A stretch of DNA of 64,000 nucleotides from Quadrisphaera sp. INWT6 (lineage in GTDB: Bacteria > Actinomycetota > Actinomycetes > Actinomycetales > Quadrisphaeraceae). Each line of letters begins with the position of its first letter. Positions within the stretch are counted from its first letter, which is position 1. The stretch lies in NCBI RefSeq assembly GCF_015390235.1, contig NZ_VUOH01000003.1, positions 434,001 to 498,000 of the forward strand. The letters run 5' to 3'. The notes under the pieces are model-generated. The model saw nothing but the letters and a program-made list of their open reading frames with translations, was not told the DNA's origin and searched no databases. Below, one piece after another: positions 17,610 through 26,315 of this stretch. Made by a program: the position numbers and the translations under genes.

Positions 17610-19243
17610 ACGACCGCCTCGCTGCACTGCCACTCTTCGACGACGCAGATCGGCCGACGCCTACCGCCGTCGTCGCCGACACCTCGGTGGCCGGTCGAAC
17701 GGTGCTCGTGCCTGCTGGCGGGTCCGACGCCGCGGCTCTGCCCGCCCAGCACGCCGTGCACAACACCCGGACCACCGCCTCTGCGCTCCGTTCGACGAGC
17801 ACGCGACGGCCGCGGAGCGGCGAGAACGTGTGGGGAGGTGCACCACACCTCGGTGGCGAGGCCGAGGGTGGCTCGGCACGGTCGGGACTGGACTGGTCGC
17901 TCGTGCGAGCGCTCCGCCAGAAGGTGGCTGACCAGCTGGCCACCGAGGCCGAGCGGCGGCAGCTGACGACGCCGGCGACCCACCGCGAGCTGGGCCGAGC
18001 GCTGATCTCGACGGCCCTCAACGACCACGCGGACGCACTCCTCCTACGCGGAGACCCAGTGCTCGACCTCGCTGAGGAGCGTGACCTCGCCACCGCGGTC
18101 TTCGACGCGATGTTCGGTCTGGGGCGTCTGCAGCCGCTGGTCGACGATCCCCAGATCGAGAACATCGAGATCACCGGCTGCGACAACGTCTGGCTCCAGT
18201 ACGCCGACGGCCGTCTCCTCCGGGGTCCGGACGTCGCCGACTCCGACGAGGAGCTGATCTCAGACCTCCAGTTCCTGGCCGCTCACGGTGGCAACGGGGA
18301 ACGCCCCTTCTCCTCTGCCCACCCGACGCTCGACCTCCAGCTGCACGACGGCTCTCGCCTGGCTGCGATGGCCTGGACGGCGCACAGGCCCACGGTCACG
18401 ATCCGCCGTCACCGGTACACCGACATCGACCTGGCGGGGCTGTGCGGGCTGGGGATGATCGATGACGCCCTGGTGGCCTTCCTCTCCGCGACCGTGCGCG
18501 CTGGCAAGTCGGTCGTCGTCGCCGGCCTGCCGGGAGCGGGGAAGACGACGTTGACACGGGCTCTCGCCAACGCCCTGGACCCGCTGGAGCGCGTCTGCAC
18601 CATCGAGACCGAGTACGAGCTGCTGCTGCACCACCTGCCGGAGCGACACCTGCGGATCGTGCCGATGCAGGCCCGACCGGGCTCCGGCGAGCGCACGGCT
18701 GATGGCTCAGAGGTCGGCGCGGTGACCCTCGACAAGCTCGTCTACGACTCCCTGAGGCACAACGTCACGCGCATCGTGGTCGGGGAGGTCCGCGGCAAGG
18801 AGATCCTGCCGATGTTCAAGGCGATGCAAGCCGGGCGCGGGTCGCTGTCGACGACGCACGCCGAGTCCGCCCGGGATGCCGTCGAGCGCCTCGCGACGTG
18901 TGCGCTCGAGGCCGGACCGCACATCTCCGAGGGCTACGCCTACCGCCAGATCGCGCAGCACATCGACCTCATCGTCCAGGTCTCGGTAGACGACCAGACG
19001 CCGCGGGGCGGACGCAAGTCCCGGTACGTCAGCGAGGTCGTCAGCCTGGAGCGCGGTGAAGGGCCGAACGGGGTCTCGATGAGCGAGATCTTCCTGCCTG
19101 CCCCCGACGGTCGCGCTGTAGCGACAGGTGTCCGACCGCCGTGGGCGGCTGAGCTCACCGCTGTGGGCTTCGACCTCGTCTGGTTGGACGGGGCGGCTCA
19201 AACGTGGGTTGGTTCGCAGCAGCGCACTGGGTCTTCCTCGTGA
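17606..19243 (+). CDS. tadA: TadA/CpaF pilus assembly ATPase
   Basis: This 545-residue secretion ATPase drives pilus extension. Residues 1-95 are a variable disordered region, followed by the helical N-terminal domain. Residues near 185-215 (IENIEITGCDNVWLQYADGR) match the CpaF N2 domain. Walker A is GLPGAGKTTLTRAL. The Walker B and Asp box is RIVVGEVRGKE, and the His box is LSTTHAES. The GTG at 17606 overlaps the previous TGA by 4 bp. Length and motifs are normal for an active enzyme. Confidence 0.9.
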   Translation: MNDRLAALPLFDDADRPTPTAVVADTSVAGRTVLVPAGGSDAAALPAQHAVHNTRTTASALRSTSTRRPRSGENVWGGAPHLGGEAEGGSARSGLDWSLVRALRQKVADQLATEAERRQLTTPATHRELGRALISTALNDHADALLLRGDPVLDLAEERDLATAVFDAMFGLGRLQPLVDDPQIENIEITGCDNVWLQYADGRLLRGPDVADSDEELISDLQFLAAHGGNGERPFSSAHPTLDLQLHDGSRLAAMAWTAHRPTVTIRRHRYTDIDLAGLCGLGMIDDALVAFLSATVRAGKSVVVAGLPGAGKTTLTRALANALDPLERVCTIETEYELLLHHLPERHLRIVPMQARPGSGERTADGSEVGAVTLDKLVYDSLRHNVTRIVVGEVRGKEILPMFKAMQAGRGSLSTTHAESARDAVERLATCALEAGPHISEGYAYRQIAQHIDLIVQVSVDDQTPRGGRKSRYVSEVVSLERGEGPNGVSMSEIFLPAPDGRAVATGVRPPWAAELTAVGFDLVWLDGAAQTWVGSQQRTGSSS

Positions 19244-20196
19244 CCGGGTACATCCCTGGTCCGGCGCTGCTGGCAGCTCTGGCGGGGGCCGCGGCCTCGC
19301 TCGGCGTCTGGCTCACCGTCGCCGGCCTCGGACACCACCTGGTGCCTCCTGGTACCTCACCACGGCGCCGCTCTCGCCGTCGCCGCTCGAGCGCAGGCGC
19401 CTCCCGCGCTCGTCGCGCGGTCTCGATCCGATGGCGAGCAGCCGCGGGTCTGGCGGCCGGTGCCGCCCTGTGGGCGGCGAGCGGCTGGGTCGTGGCGGTG
19501 CTGGTGCTCCCCGCGGCGACGGTGGGCCTGCCTCTGCTGCTGGCGCGGCCAGACACCGACCTCAGCGTCAGGCGTCTGGAAGCGCTCGAGGAGTGGACCC
19601 GGCACCTGTCCGGCGTGCTGGACGTCGGCGTCGGACTCGAACAGGCGATCATGGTCAACCTGCGGTCCACCCCGGCTGCCATCCGTCCGCAGGTCCAGAC
19701 CCTGGTGAGCCGGCTGACGGCGCGCTGGTCCACGGAGGCGGCGCTGCGAGCCTTCGCCGACGACCTGGACGACGCCACCGGTGATCTGGTCGCCGCGAGT
19801 CTGGTGCTGGGTGCACGGCGCCGTGGTGCTGGCCTCACTCGAGTCCTGCAGGGCCTGGCGGAGACCGTCGCGGACGAGGTCAAGATGCGCCGAGCCGTCG
19901 AGGCGGACCGGGCCAAGCCGCGTACGACGGCCCGCGCGGTCACCTTCATCACCCTCGCCGTCCTCGGGCTGCTCGCGCTGAACACGACCTACATCGCCCC
20001 GTACGGCACTCCCGTCGGCCAGGTCGCGCTGGTCCTGCTGCTCGGCGCGTACGCGGGCGCGCTCGTCTGGATGCAGGTGATGACGCTTGAGCGACCTACG
20101 CCCCGGTTCCTCCCCAATCCCGACGACGCGAACAGCGACCGCTCGCCATCGTCCGCGAAGGACGTGTCCCGTGCGACGCCGGTCGAGGTGGGCTGA
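19240..20196 (+). CDS. tadB: TadB platform protein
   Basis: This is a type II secretion F-domain membrane protein of about 318 residues and forms part of the Tad inner platform. There are two hydrophobic segments near the N-terminus, a cytoplasmic T2SSF domain (LEEWTRHLSGVLDVGVGLEQAI onward), and two C-terminal helices (FITLAVLGLLALNTTYIAPYG and LVLLLGAYAGALVWMQV). The GTG at 19240 keeps the 4-bp overlap pattern of the operon. GTG 19204 would extend the start 12 residues into tadA. Confidence 0.8.
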   Translation: MTGYIPGPALLAALAGAAASLGVWLTVAGLGHHLVPPGTSPRRRSRRRRSSAGASRARRAVSIRWRAAAGLAAGAALWAASGWVVAVLVLPAATVGLPLLLARPDTDLSVRRLEALEEWTRHLSGVLDVGVGLEQAIMVNLRSTPAAIRPQVQTLVSRLTARWSTEAALRAFADDLDDATGDLVAASLVLGARRRGAGLTRVLQGLAETVADEVKMRRAVEADRAKPRTTARAVTFITLAVLGLLALNTTYIAPYGTPVGQVALVLLLGAYAGALVWMQVMTLERPTPRFLPNPDDANSDRSPSSAKDVSRATPVEVG

Positions 20197-21111
20197 GTGA
20201 TGCTCCAAGCAGCTGTCGCCTGCGGTGCCGTCGCGGGGATGGGCGTCTTCATCGCCGTCCGCCAGCTCGCCCCGACGACCCCGGACCTCACTGCGGCCGT
20301 GCGCCGGATGACCGCTCCCCCGAGTCGCGTCGACGAGCCCGAGCCCGGATCGGCCCCCTCGAGATCGGCGCTGACGACGGTCGGCCTCGACGCTCGCCTC
20401 GGCCGCTTCCTGCACGAGCGGATCGGAGACCACCCGGCCGCCCGAATCCCCCGACGCGACCTGGCCGTGCTGCAGCTCACCCCCCAGGCGTGGCTGGGGC
20501 AGAAAGCGGTCCTCGCTCTGGTCGGGCTGGCCTTCCCGTCCCTCATGGTGGCGGGCCTCGCGCTGGTCGGTGCTCACCTCCCCGTCGTCATCCCGGTGGC
20601 CGCCAGCCTGGCCCTGGCCCTGGCCCTGTGGTTCGTCCCCGACGTGGAGGTGCGGACCCGGGCCGCGACGGCCCGGGGTGAGTTCGCTCGCGCTGTCACC
20701 GCGTACATCGACCTCACGGCGCTCGAGCGCGCGGGGGGAACGGGTACGACGCAGTCGCTGGAGAACGCGGCGCAGGTGGGTGGGTCCTGGGTTTTCCAGC
20801 GCATCCGGGAGTCGCTCCACAGGTCCCGGTTCAGCGGCAGCGCTCCCTGGCAGTCGCTGTCGGACTTGTCCGAGGAGCTCGGGGTTCCGGAGCTGGCTGA
20901 CCTCGCCGACATCATGCGGCTCTCCGGTGAGGAGGGCGTCGCGGTCTACGACAACCTCCGGGCCCGGTCGCGTGGCATGCGGACCGCCCTCCTCGCGCGG
21001 GAGCACGCACGTGCCAACGCCGACTCCGAGCGGATGGTCGTGCCGGTGGCCCTGCTCGGACTGCTCTTCCTGTGCTTGCTCGCCTTCCCAGCCCTCATGC
21101 GTGTGCTGTGA
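20197..21111 (+). CDS. tadC: TadC platform protein
   Basis: This 304-residue second F-domain protein pairs with TadB. It has an N-terminal helix (residues 4-20), a helix pair around residues 105-148 and a cytoplasmic domain (TARGEFARAVTAYIDLTALERAGG). The final helix VVPVALLGLLFLCLLAFPALMRVL matches the TadC layout. The GTG start follows the tadB stop directly. A gap of 123 nt then precedes the pilin gene, which has its own strong ribosome site. Confidence 0.85.
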   Translation: MMLQAAVACGAVAGMGVFIAVRQLAPTTPDLTAAVRRMTAPPSRVDEPEPGSAPSRSALTTVGLDARLGRFLHERIGDHPAARIPRRDLAVLQLTPQAWLGQKAVLALVGLAFPSLMVAGLALVGAHLPVVIPVAASLALALALWFVPDVEVRTRAATARGEFARAVTAYIDLTALERAGGTGTTQSLENAAQVGGSWVFQRIRESLHRSRFSGSAPWQSLSDLSEELGVPELADLADIMRLSGEEGVAVYDNLRARSRGMRTALLAREHARANADSERMVVPVALLGLLFLCLLAFPALMRVL

Positions 21112-21234
21112 GCGGCGGGAGCCCGACGAGTAGGCCACCGCCCCTGAGCGCGCTGCTCCACACGACCACGGCGGCGGCAACGACCACCCCGAGCGCTGCC
21201 GCCCGACCAACCCACCTTGAAGGAGAGTCACCCA

Positions 21235-21440
21235 TGTCGCACCTGTCCCTGGTCCTGAACCTCGTCCACGCCCTCACCGGCGACCTCCGCCGTCAGGTCG
21301 CCCCTGGACCGGACTCCGCTGACCGCGGCGTCTCGACCCTCGAGGTCGTCGTCATCGCCCTCGGCCTGTTCCTCGTCGCGGGTGTGCTCGTCGCCGCCAT
21401 CACGACGGCGATCAACACGCGCATCGCGCAGATCAACTGA
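21235..21440 (+). CDS. Flp/Tad-type major pilin candidate
   Basis: This 68-residue protein has a leader ending DRG, then VSTLEVVVIALGLFLVAGVLVAAI. A Gly followed by Glu at mature position +5 and a hydrophobic helix is the class III prepilin pattern. AAGGAG lies 8-9 nt before the ATG, the best ribosome site in the operon, which fits a highly expressed subunit. No prepilin peptidase (TadV/CpaA) gene is in the window, so processing must come from elsewhere. It is slightly long for Flp because of its 34-residue leader. Confidence 0.75.
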
Positions 21441-21460
21441 CCCCTCCGCACGCCGTACCG

Positions 21461-21886
21461 ATGAGACTGCATCCCCAGACCCGGGTCGTGGCGCGGCGGC
21501 CTGCGCGGGGCGGGGACGACGGCTCGGCCAGCCTCGAAGTCGTCGTCCTCTTCCCGGCCGTCCTGCTCATCACCTTCGGCCTGTTGCAGGGCGCCCTCTG
21601 GTACCACGCTCGTGACGTGGCCTCCGCGGCTGCGTCCGCAGGCGCAGCCGCAGCCAGGGGCGAGACCGGCACGGCCCAGCTGGGCGAGGACAGGGCGAGA
21701 GCGTTCCTCGTGCAGAACACTGACGTCGTCCTTGCGGCCGACACGACCGTCGTCCGTGGAGGTGGACGTGTGAGCGTCACCGTCTCCGGTCACTCGCTCA
21801 GCCTGCTGCCCGGGATCGACGGCCCGGCCGTGGAGCAGACGGTGACCCGGCCCGTCGAGCGGTTCACCTCGCGGACCGCTCCGTGA
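21461..21886 (+). CDS. TadE-like minor pilin
   Basis: This 141-residue protein has a basic leader and a DDG cleavage site, then SASLEVVVLFPAVLLITFGLLQGALWY with Glu at +5. A soluble domain with beta-strand character follows. This is the TadE pattern of pseudopilins that cap or initiate Tad pili. It is the first of three such genes in a row, and its stop overlaps the next GTG by 4 bp. Confidence 0.75.
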   Translation: MRLHPQTRVVARRPARGGDDGSASLEVVVLFPAVLLITFGLLQGALWYHARDVASAAASAGAAAARGETGTAQLGEDRARAFLVQNTDVVLAADTTVVRGGGRVSVTVSGHSLSLLPGIDGPAVEQTVTRPVERFTSRTAP

Positions 21887-22302
21887 CCGACAGGGACCGC
21901 GGCTCGACGACCCTCGAGCTCGTGGTGCTCGTCCCCGGCCTGCTGCTCGTCATCGGGCTGCTGGTCGTGGGTGGGCGCATGGCTGTCGCCCACACCGCGG
22001 TGCAGTCGGCATCGAGCGACGCCGCGCGCAGCGCCTCCCTCGCCCGGTCCGCGGGTCAGGCCCAGGCGGAGGCTGGAGCTGCGGCGCATACGGCACTGGC
22101 CGCAGACGGTCTGCAGTGCTCGCAGACGTCAGTCCTCGTCGACACCTCCGGCTTCACCGTTCCCGTCGGCGAGCCCGCGGCAGTCACCGCCACCGTGTCC
22201 TGCACGGTCCGGCTCTCCGACCTGGTCCTGCCGGGCCTCGGCGGCGATCGTGCGGTCCGGGCCAGCACGACCAGCCCTCTCGACACCTACCGAGAGCGGT
22301 GA
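21883..22302 (+). CDS. TadE-family minor pilin
   Basis: This 139-residue protein starts MTDRDRG followed by STTLELVVLVPGLLLVIGLLVVGGRMAV. The very short leader and Glu at +5 fit prepilin processing. The soluble part holds one Cys pair (LQCSQTS and VSCTVRL) that could form a disulfide outside the cell. Both ends overlap neighbours by 4 bp, so it is tightly coupled within the Tad operon. Confidence 0.75.
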   Translation: MTDRDRGSTTLELVVLVPGLLLVIGLLVVGGRMAVAHTAVQSASSDAARSASLARSAGQAQAEAGAAAHTALAADGLQCSQTSVLVDTSGFTVPVGEPAAVTATVSCTVRLSDLVLPGLGGDRAVRASTTSPLDTYRER

Positions 22303-22802
22303 GCCCGGTGACCTCCAAGTCTCACGGACCGTGCCGTGCGCACGTCACACCCCGCGGCTCGCACGCGGGCGACGACGGCTCAGCGTCACTCTTCGTCGTC
22401 GTCGCCGTCGTCGCGCTGATGCTCGCCATCGGACTCGTCGTGGACGGCGGGCACAAGCTCGTCGCCCTGCAACGGGCTGACGACCTGGCCCAAGAGGCGG
22501 CCCGCAGCGCCAGCCAGCAGATCGTCGCCGCTCCGTCCGTGCGCGGCGAGGCGCCCAGGCTGGACATCGCTGCCGCTCAGCGGGCGGTGCAGCAGTACCT
22601 CGCCATCGCCGCGACGACTAGCGGTGCCAGCGGCCAAGAGGTCGTCACTGGAACCGGCTCTGCGACCGCCACGCACGTCGAGGTGTCCGTGACCGTCAGC
22701 GAGCCGACCACGTTCCTCGGCGCCATCGGCATCAACACCGTCAGCTCCACCTCTCACGCCACCGCACGACTCGTGCGCGGCCTGGACCAGGAGGTCCCAT
22801 GA
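22299..22802 (+). CDS. TadG-like pilus protein
   Basis: This 167-residue protein has a DDG site followed by SASLFVVVAVVALMLAIGLVVDGGHK. It resembles the two TadE-like proteins before it, but the +5 Glu is replaced by Phe. That loss, with the VVDGG turn after the helix, is typical of TadG N-terminal regions, although the long TadG von Willebrand domain is missing. GTG 22299 overlaps the previous TGA. It may stay membrane-bound rather than be processed. Confidence 0.65.
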   Translation: MSPVTSKSHGPCRAHVTPRGSHAGDDGSASLFVVVAVVALMLAIGLVVDGGHKLVALQRADDLAQEAARSASQQIVAAPSVRGEAPRLDIAAAQRAVQQYLAIAATTSGASGQEVVTGTGSATATHVEVSVTVSEPTTFLGAIGINTVSSTSHATARLVRGLDQEVP

Positions 22803-25759
22803 CCACCACCCCGGTGCGGCCTCGCCGCATCGCAGAGCTCGAGCGGAAGCGGTCACGTGCAGACGTCGCCGTCGACGTCGCGCGGGGGCTCACGAGCCTC
22901 GTCGTCCTCGTCGCGGTCGTCGTCGGTGCACCCGTGCTCCTGCTGATCGTCGGGTGGCCGCTCGTCCCTGACTGGCTCTCGTCCGCGCGAGGGCCGTCCG
23001 AGGTAGTCGAGCTCCTCCTGGGCAGGCCGGACGACGGCTCGCTCCTGCTGGGGGTCATGACGGCAGTGGCGTGGTCGGCCTGGGCCTCCTTCGTGGTCGC
23101 GCTGGCCATGGAGGTGCTCGCCGCGCTGACCGGTCGCCTGCCTCGTCGCCTGCCGCTGCTGGCCCCGCAGCAGCGGATCGCCGGCGGGCTGGTGAGCGCT
23201 GTCGTGGTGATGGCGACCGCCCCGCTTGCCGTCGCGGCACCGCCTGCTGCGATCACCACGGCGGCGGAGACGGTCTCCGCAACCGCCGCCCCCGCCGCCC
23301 TCCCGGAAACGCCCGACATCGTCGTCGTGCGCAGCGGCGACACGCTGTGGAGCATCGCCCAAGCGGAGACCGGGAACGGAGCGGACTACCTGTCGATCGC
23401 CCGAGCGACCAGCGACGTCGTCCAGCCCGACGGTCGCAAGCTTCGGGACCCCGACCTCATCTACCCGGGCTGGACGGTCGTCGTTCCGCAACAGACGCAG
23501 ACGGCACCGCCTCCTCCGCCCACGCCCCCCGCGTCGATGGCACCAAGCGCCGAGCCAACCGCGTCCGCCACGCCGTCCCGTAGCTCGACTGCCCACGAGC
23601 CCGGCAGTGCGCCCAGTGCAGAGGTGAGCACACCGTCAGTGGCCCCCGCTCCCGCCAGCACGACTCCTCCTGCGCTTCCGAGACCGACGTCGAGCGGGGA
23701 GGACCGCGACGAGGAGCACGAGGTGGTCGAGGTAGCGCTGACCGTGGGCGTCGGGGTGCTGACCGCGGCAGGGCTGCTCGCGCTGATCCGCCGCCGGCGA
23801 GCTCGGCAGCAGCGTCGGCGCCGCGCAGGGCAGCGACTCCCGGCACCTCCCACCCCGGTGAAGCAGGTACAGCGGAACCTCAGCGCGATCCAGGCGCCGG
23901 CGACGTCAGCCGACCTCGACTCGGCCCTGCGCCACCTCGCGCGCGAGTGCCGCGAACGGGGGGTGCCTCTGCCCGCGATCCAGCTCGTCAGGCTGGTGTC
24001 CGACCACGTCGAGCTGCACCTGACGACCCCCTCGGGGCCGGTCAGCCCCTTCACCGCTGCGGGGTCGGAGGACACGACGTGGACGGCGACCACCGACGCC
24101 TTGAGAGCGGTGAAGCAGCCGACCGGTGATGACGAACCGGCGCCGTACCCGACGCTCGTCGCCCTCGGTGCTGATCTCGATGGTGCCGAAGTGCTGCTCG
24201 ACCTCGAAGCGGCCGGCGACCTCGTCATCCGGTTCAAGGACCCGTCCTCGCTGGACGTCGACGCGGGAGTCTCGGTGGACGCCGTGGCAGCAGCTCTGGT
24301 GGTCGAGATGGCGACCACCCCGTGGGGTGAGGAGATGGACGTCGTGGTCGTCGATGACGACCCCGTCCTGGTCAGGGCCCTGGACGTCGACCGGATGCGG
24401 TGGAGCGGTGACGCTGCGCAGGTCGAGGCTGAGCTGCGGGTCTGGGCTTCGGCGGTCTGTGCCGCAAGTCCGGGGCAGAGCGGCCGAGAGGCTCGGGCGC
24501 TGGACGCGCGGAGCGACACCTCGATGCGCGAGCTGCTGCGCCCTCGGGTGGTGGTCGTCCGCGAGGACGGCGGGCCAGCGGCTGCAAGTCTTCTCGCGTG
24601 CTCGGTCGAGCTCCGTGAGGAGAACCGGGTCCTGCCGCTCACCGTGGTCCAACTCGCGCACAGCCTCCACCGCACTGATGGCTCGCCCGGCGCTTTCGAC
24701 CTGACGCTCGCTACAGAGTCTGGACGGGCGCGCCTCGACCCGGTCGGTCTGGTCGTGCGTCCTCACCACCTGGACGCCCAGACGCGTCAACACGCTGTGG
24801 AAGCGCTCCAGCACGCGTCGGCACCACCAGAGCATCCAGTCGCGGCCACGGCGGTGACTGCGGGGCCGACCTCCGTCGACGTGGTCACCGCGGGAGTCGG
24901 TGACCTCTCGCCCGTGACCGTCCCGAGCCAGCGTGCGAGCGCCCCTGCTCCCCCATCTCCGAACCCGGCCGGCCAGCAGACTGAGCCGACAGCTCAGCAC
25001 CCTGTGATCGCTGTGCTGGGCCCTGTTGAGGTCAACCACGCCCGCGGTGAGGTCGCAGAACAGCGCCACGTCGCCAGCATGCTCGAGGCGCTCGCGTACA
25101 TGGCGCTCCACCCCCAGCGCGAGCGCTTCGCCTTCGACCAGGCGCTGTGGCCGCACGAACGGGTGCCAGACGCCCGCCGTCAGCAGCTGGTCTCCCGCGC
25201 ACGTCGATGGCTCGGGACCGACGAGGCCGGCGCCCCCTACGTGCTCCTCGTCAACCCGGACGGGTACCGCCTCGCGGACACGGTGACGACTGACTGGCAG
25301 GAGTTCCAGCGGCTCGTTCCTTCCCCGTCCACTGCGCCGACCGATGACCTCGAGCGGGCGCTGCGCCTGGTCCGAGGTCAGCCGTTCTCCGGCAGCAACC
25401 CGAGGCGCTACGGGTGGGCGGACGACGACGCCCAGGAGATGATCGCCGCCATCGTCGACGTCGCTCATGAGCTGGCCACCAGGGCACAGCACGAGGGCGA
25501 TGGACCGCGGGCGCGCCGCGCCGCGCTGAAGGGCCTCCTCGTCGAACCAAGCAGCGAGATGCTCTGGCGGGACGCCTTGGGCGCTGAGTTCCTCTCCGGC
25601 AACCGCGCGGGCCTCGAGGCGCTGACGGAGCGCTTCCTGGCCGTGGCGAGGGATCTGGGCGATGACCTCGAGCCCGAGACGGAGGCGCTCCTCAGGGAGC
25701 TGTTCTCGCGCCTGCCGAACCTCGACCCCGCCCACGATGGAGCCCGCCGTGCGACATGA
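22799..25759 (+). CDS. Multi-pass membrane LysM protein with SARP-type winged helix and BTAD
   Basis: This 986-residue protein joins wall binding to transcription-type domains. Three N-terminal helices (about residues 32-52, 82-110, 127-147) are followed by a LysM domain at 173-230 (VVRSGDTLWSIAQAE to YPGWTVVVP). A Pro/Ser/Thr stalk and a fourth helix at 310-330, backed by a run of Arg, come next. The topology puts LysM outside and the rest inside. After a 400-residue alpha/beta region, residues near 735-835 read like the SARP winged helix (FAFDQALWPHE, VSRARRWL, NPDGYRLA). A BTAD helical repeat domain ends the protein. It probably senses wall or pilus state. Direct DNA binding is inferred, not shown. 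Confidence 0.7.
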   Translation: MTTTPVRPRRIAELERKRSRADVAVDVARGLTSLVVLVAVVVGAPVLLLIVGWPLVPDWLSSARGPSEVVELLLGRPDDGSLLLGVMTAVAWSAWASFVVALAMEVLAALTGRLPRRLPLLAPQQRIAGGLVSAVVVMATAPLAVAAPPAAITTAAETVSATAAPAALPETPDIVVVRSGDTLWSIAQAETGNGADYLSIARATSDVVQPDGRKLRDPDLIYPGWTVVVPQQTQTAPPPPPTPPASMAPSAEPTASATPSRSSTAHEPGSAPSAEVSTPSVAPAPASTTPPALPRPTSSGEDRDEEHEVVEVALTVGVGVLTAAGLLALIRRRRARQQRRRRAGQRLPAPPTPVKQVQRNLSAIQAPATSADLDSALRHLARECRERGVPLPAIQLVRLVSDHVELHLTTPSGPVSPFTAAGSEDTTWTATTDALRAVKQPTGDDEPAPYPTLVALGADLDGAEVLLDLEAAGDLVIRFKDPSSLDVDAGVSVDAVAAALVVEMATTPWGEEMDVVVVDDDPVLVRALDVDRMRWSGDAAQVEAELRVWASAVCAASPGQSGREARALDARSDTSMRELLRPRVVVVREDGGPAAASLLACSVELREENRVLPLTVVQLAHSLHRTDGSPGAFDLTLATESGRARLDPVGLVVRPHHLDAQTRQHAVEALQHASAPPEHPVAATAVTAGPTSVDVVTAGVGDLSPVTVPSQRASAPAPPSPNPAGQQTEPTAQHPVIAVLGPVEVNHARGEVAEQRHVASMLEALAYMALHPQRERFAFDQALWPHERVPDARRQQLVSRARRWLGTDEAGAPYVLLVNPDGYRLADTVTTDWQEFQRLVPSPSTAPTDDLERALRLVRGQPFSGSNPRRYGWADDDAQEMIAAIVDVAHELATRAQHEGDGPRARRAALKGLLVEPSSEMLWRDALGAEFLSGNRAGLEALTERFLAVARDLGDDLEPETEALLRELFSRLPNLDPAHDGARRAT

Positions 25760-26315
25760 CTTGCCCCGCACCCCCCGTTGGCTGCTCGTCGCTGGCGGGT
25801 TCGCCCTGGTCGCCGGGTGCTCGCCTGCGGCGATCGAGCCAGCGTCGGTGACGCCGACGTCCACCTCGGCCTCCGCTTCCTCTCCCAGCGCGCAGGACGT
25901 CGCCGTCGACGCCGCTACCGCGGCGACTCGGCGCTACTACGCGACGACAGATGAGCTCTTCCAGAACGCACAGCTTCCGATCGACGGAGTGGCCACCGTC
26001 GCCGACGGCGAGGAACTGGAGTCTGTGAGGAGCCAGCTTCAAGCCCAGCGTGTCCGTGGAGAGGTCCAGTCGGGGGCTGTGGTCGTGGACCGCGCGACGG
26101 CCACCAGCGCTGACCTGGGAGCGCCGCGCTCTGTCACCCTCGACGTGTGCCTCGACGTCAGCGCGGTCGACGTCATCGGCGCTGACGGCCGGTCAGTGCT
26201 CACCGCCGACCGTCCTGCTCAGGCCCAGGTCAGCGTCACAGCCGTCGATGCGGGTGAACGCGGTTGGCTGGTCGAACGGACACAGGCCACGGGGTCGTCG
26301 TGCAGCACCTCGTAG
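25749..26315 (+). CDS. Secreted lipoprotein
   Basis: This 188-residue protein has an N-terminal signal (RHDLPRTPRWLLVAGGFA) ending in the lipobox LVAGC, so Cys about 26 should be lipidated and the protein surface-anchored. A Ser/Thr linker leads to a small alpha/beta domain with a VTLDVCLDVSAVDV segment. The layout resembles surface lipoproteins of actinobacterial transfer loci, but no named family is certain. GTG 25749 has GGAG 6 nt upstream; ATG 25737 is less well placed. It overlaps the PKD gene. Confidence 0.6.
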   Translation: MRHDLPRTPRWLLVAGGFALVAGCSPAAIEPASVTPTSTSASASSPSAQDVAVDAATAATRRYYATTDELFQNAQLPIDGVATVADGEELESVRSQLQAQRVRGEVQSGAVVVDRATATSADLGAPRSVTLDVCLDVSAVDVIGADGRSVLTADRPAQAQVSVTAVDAGERGWLVERTQATGSSCSTS

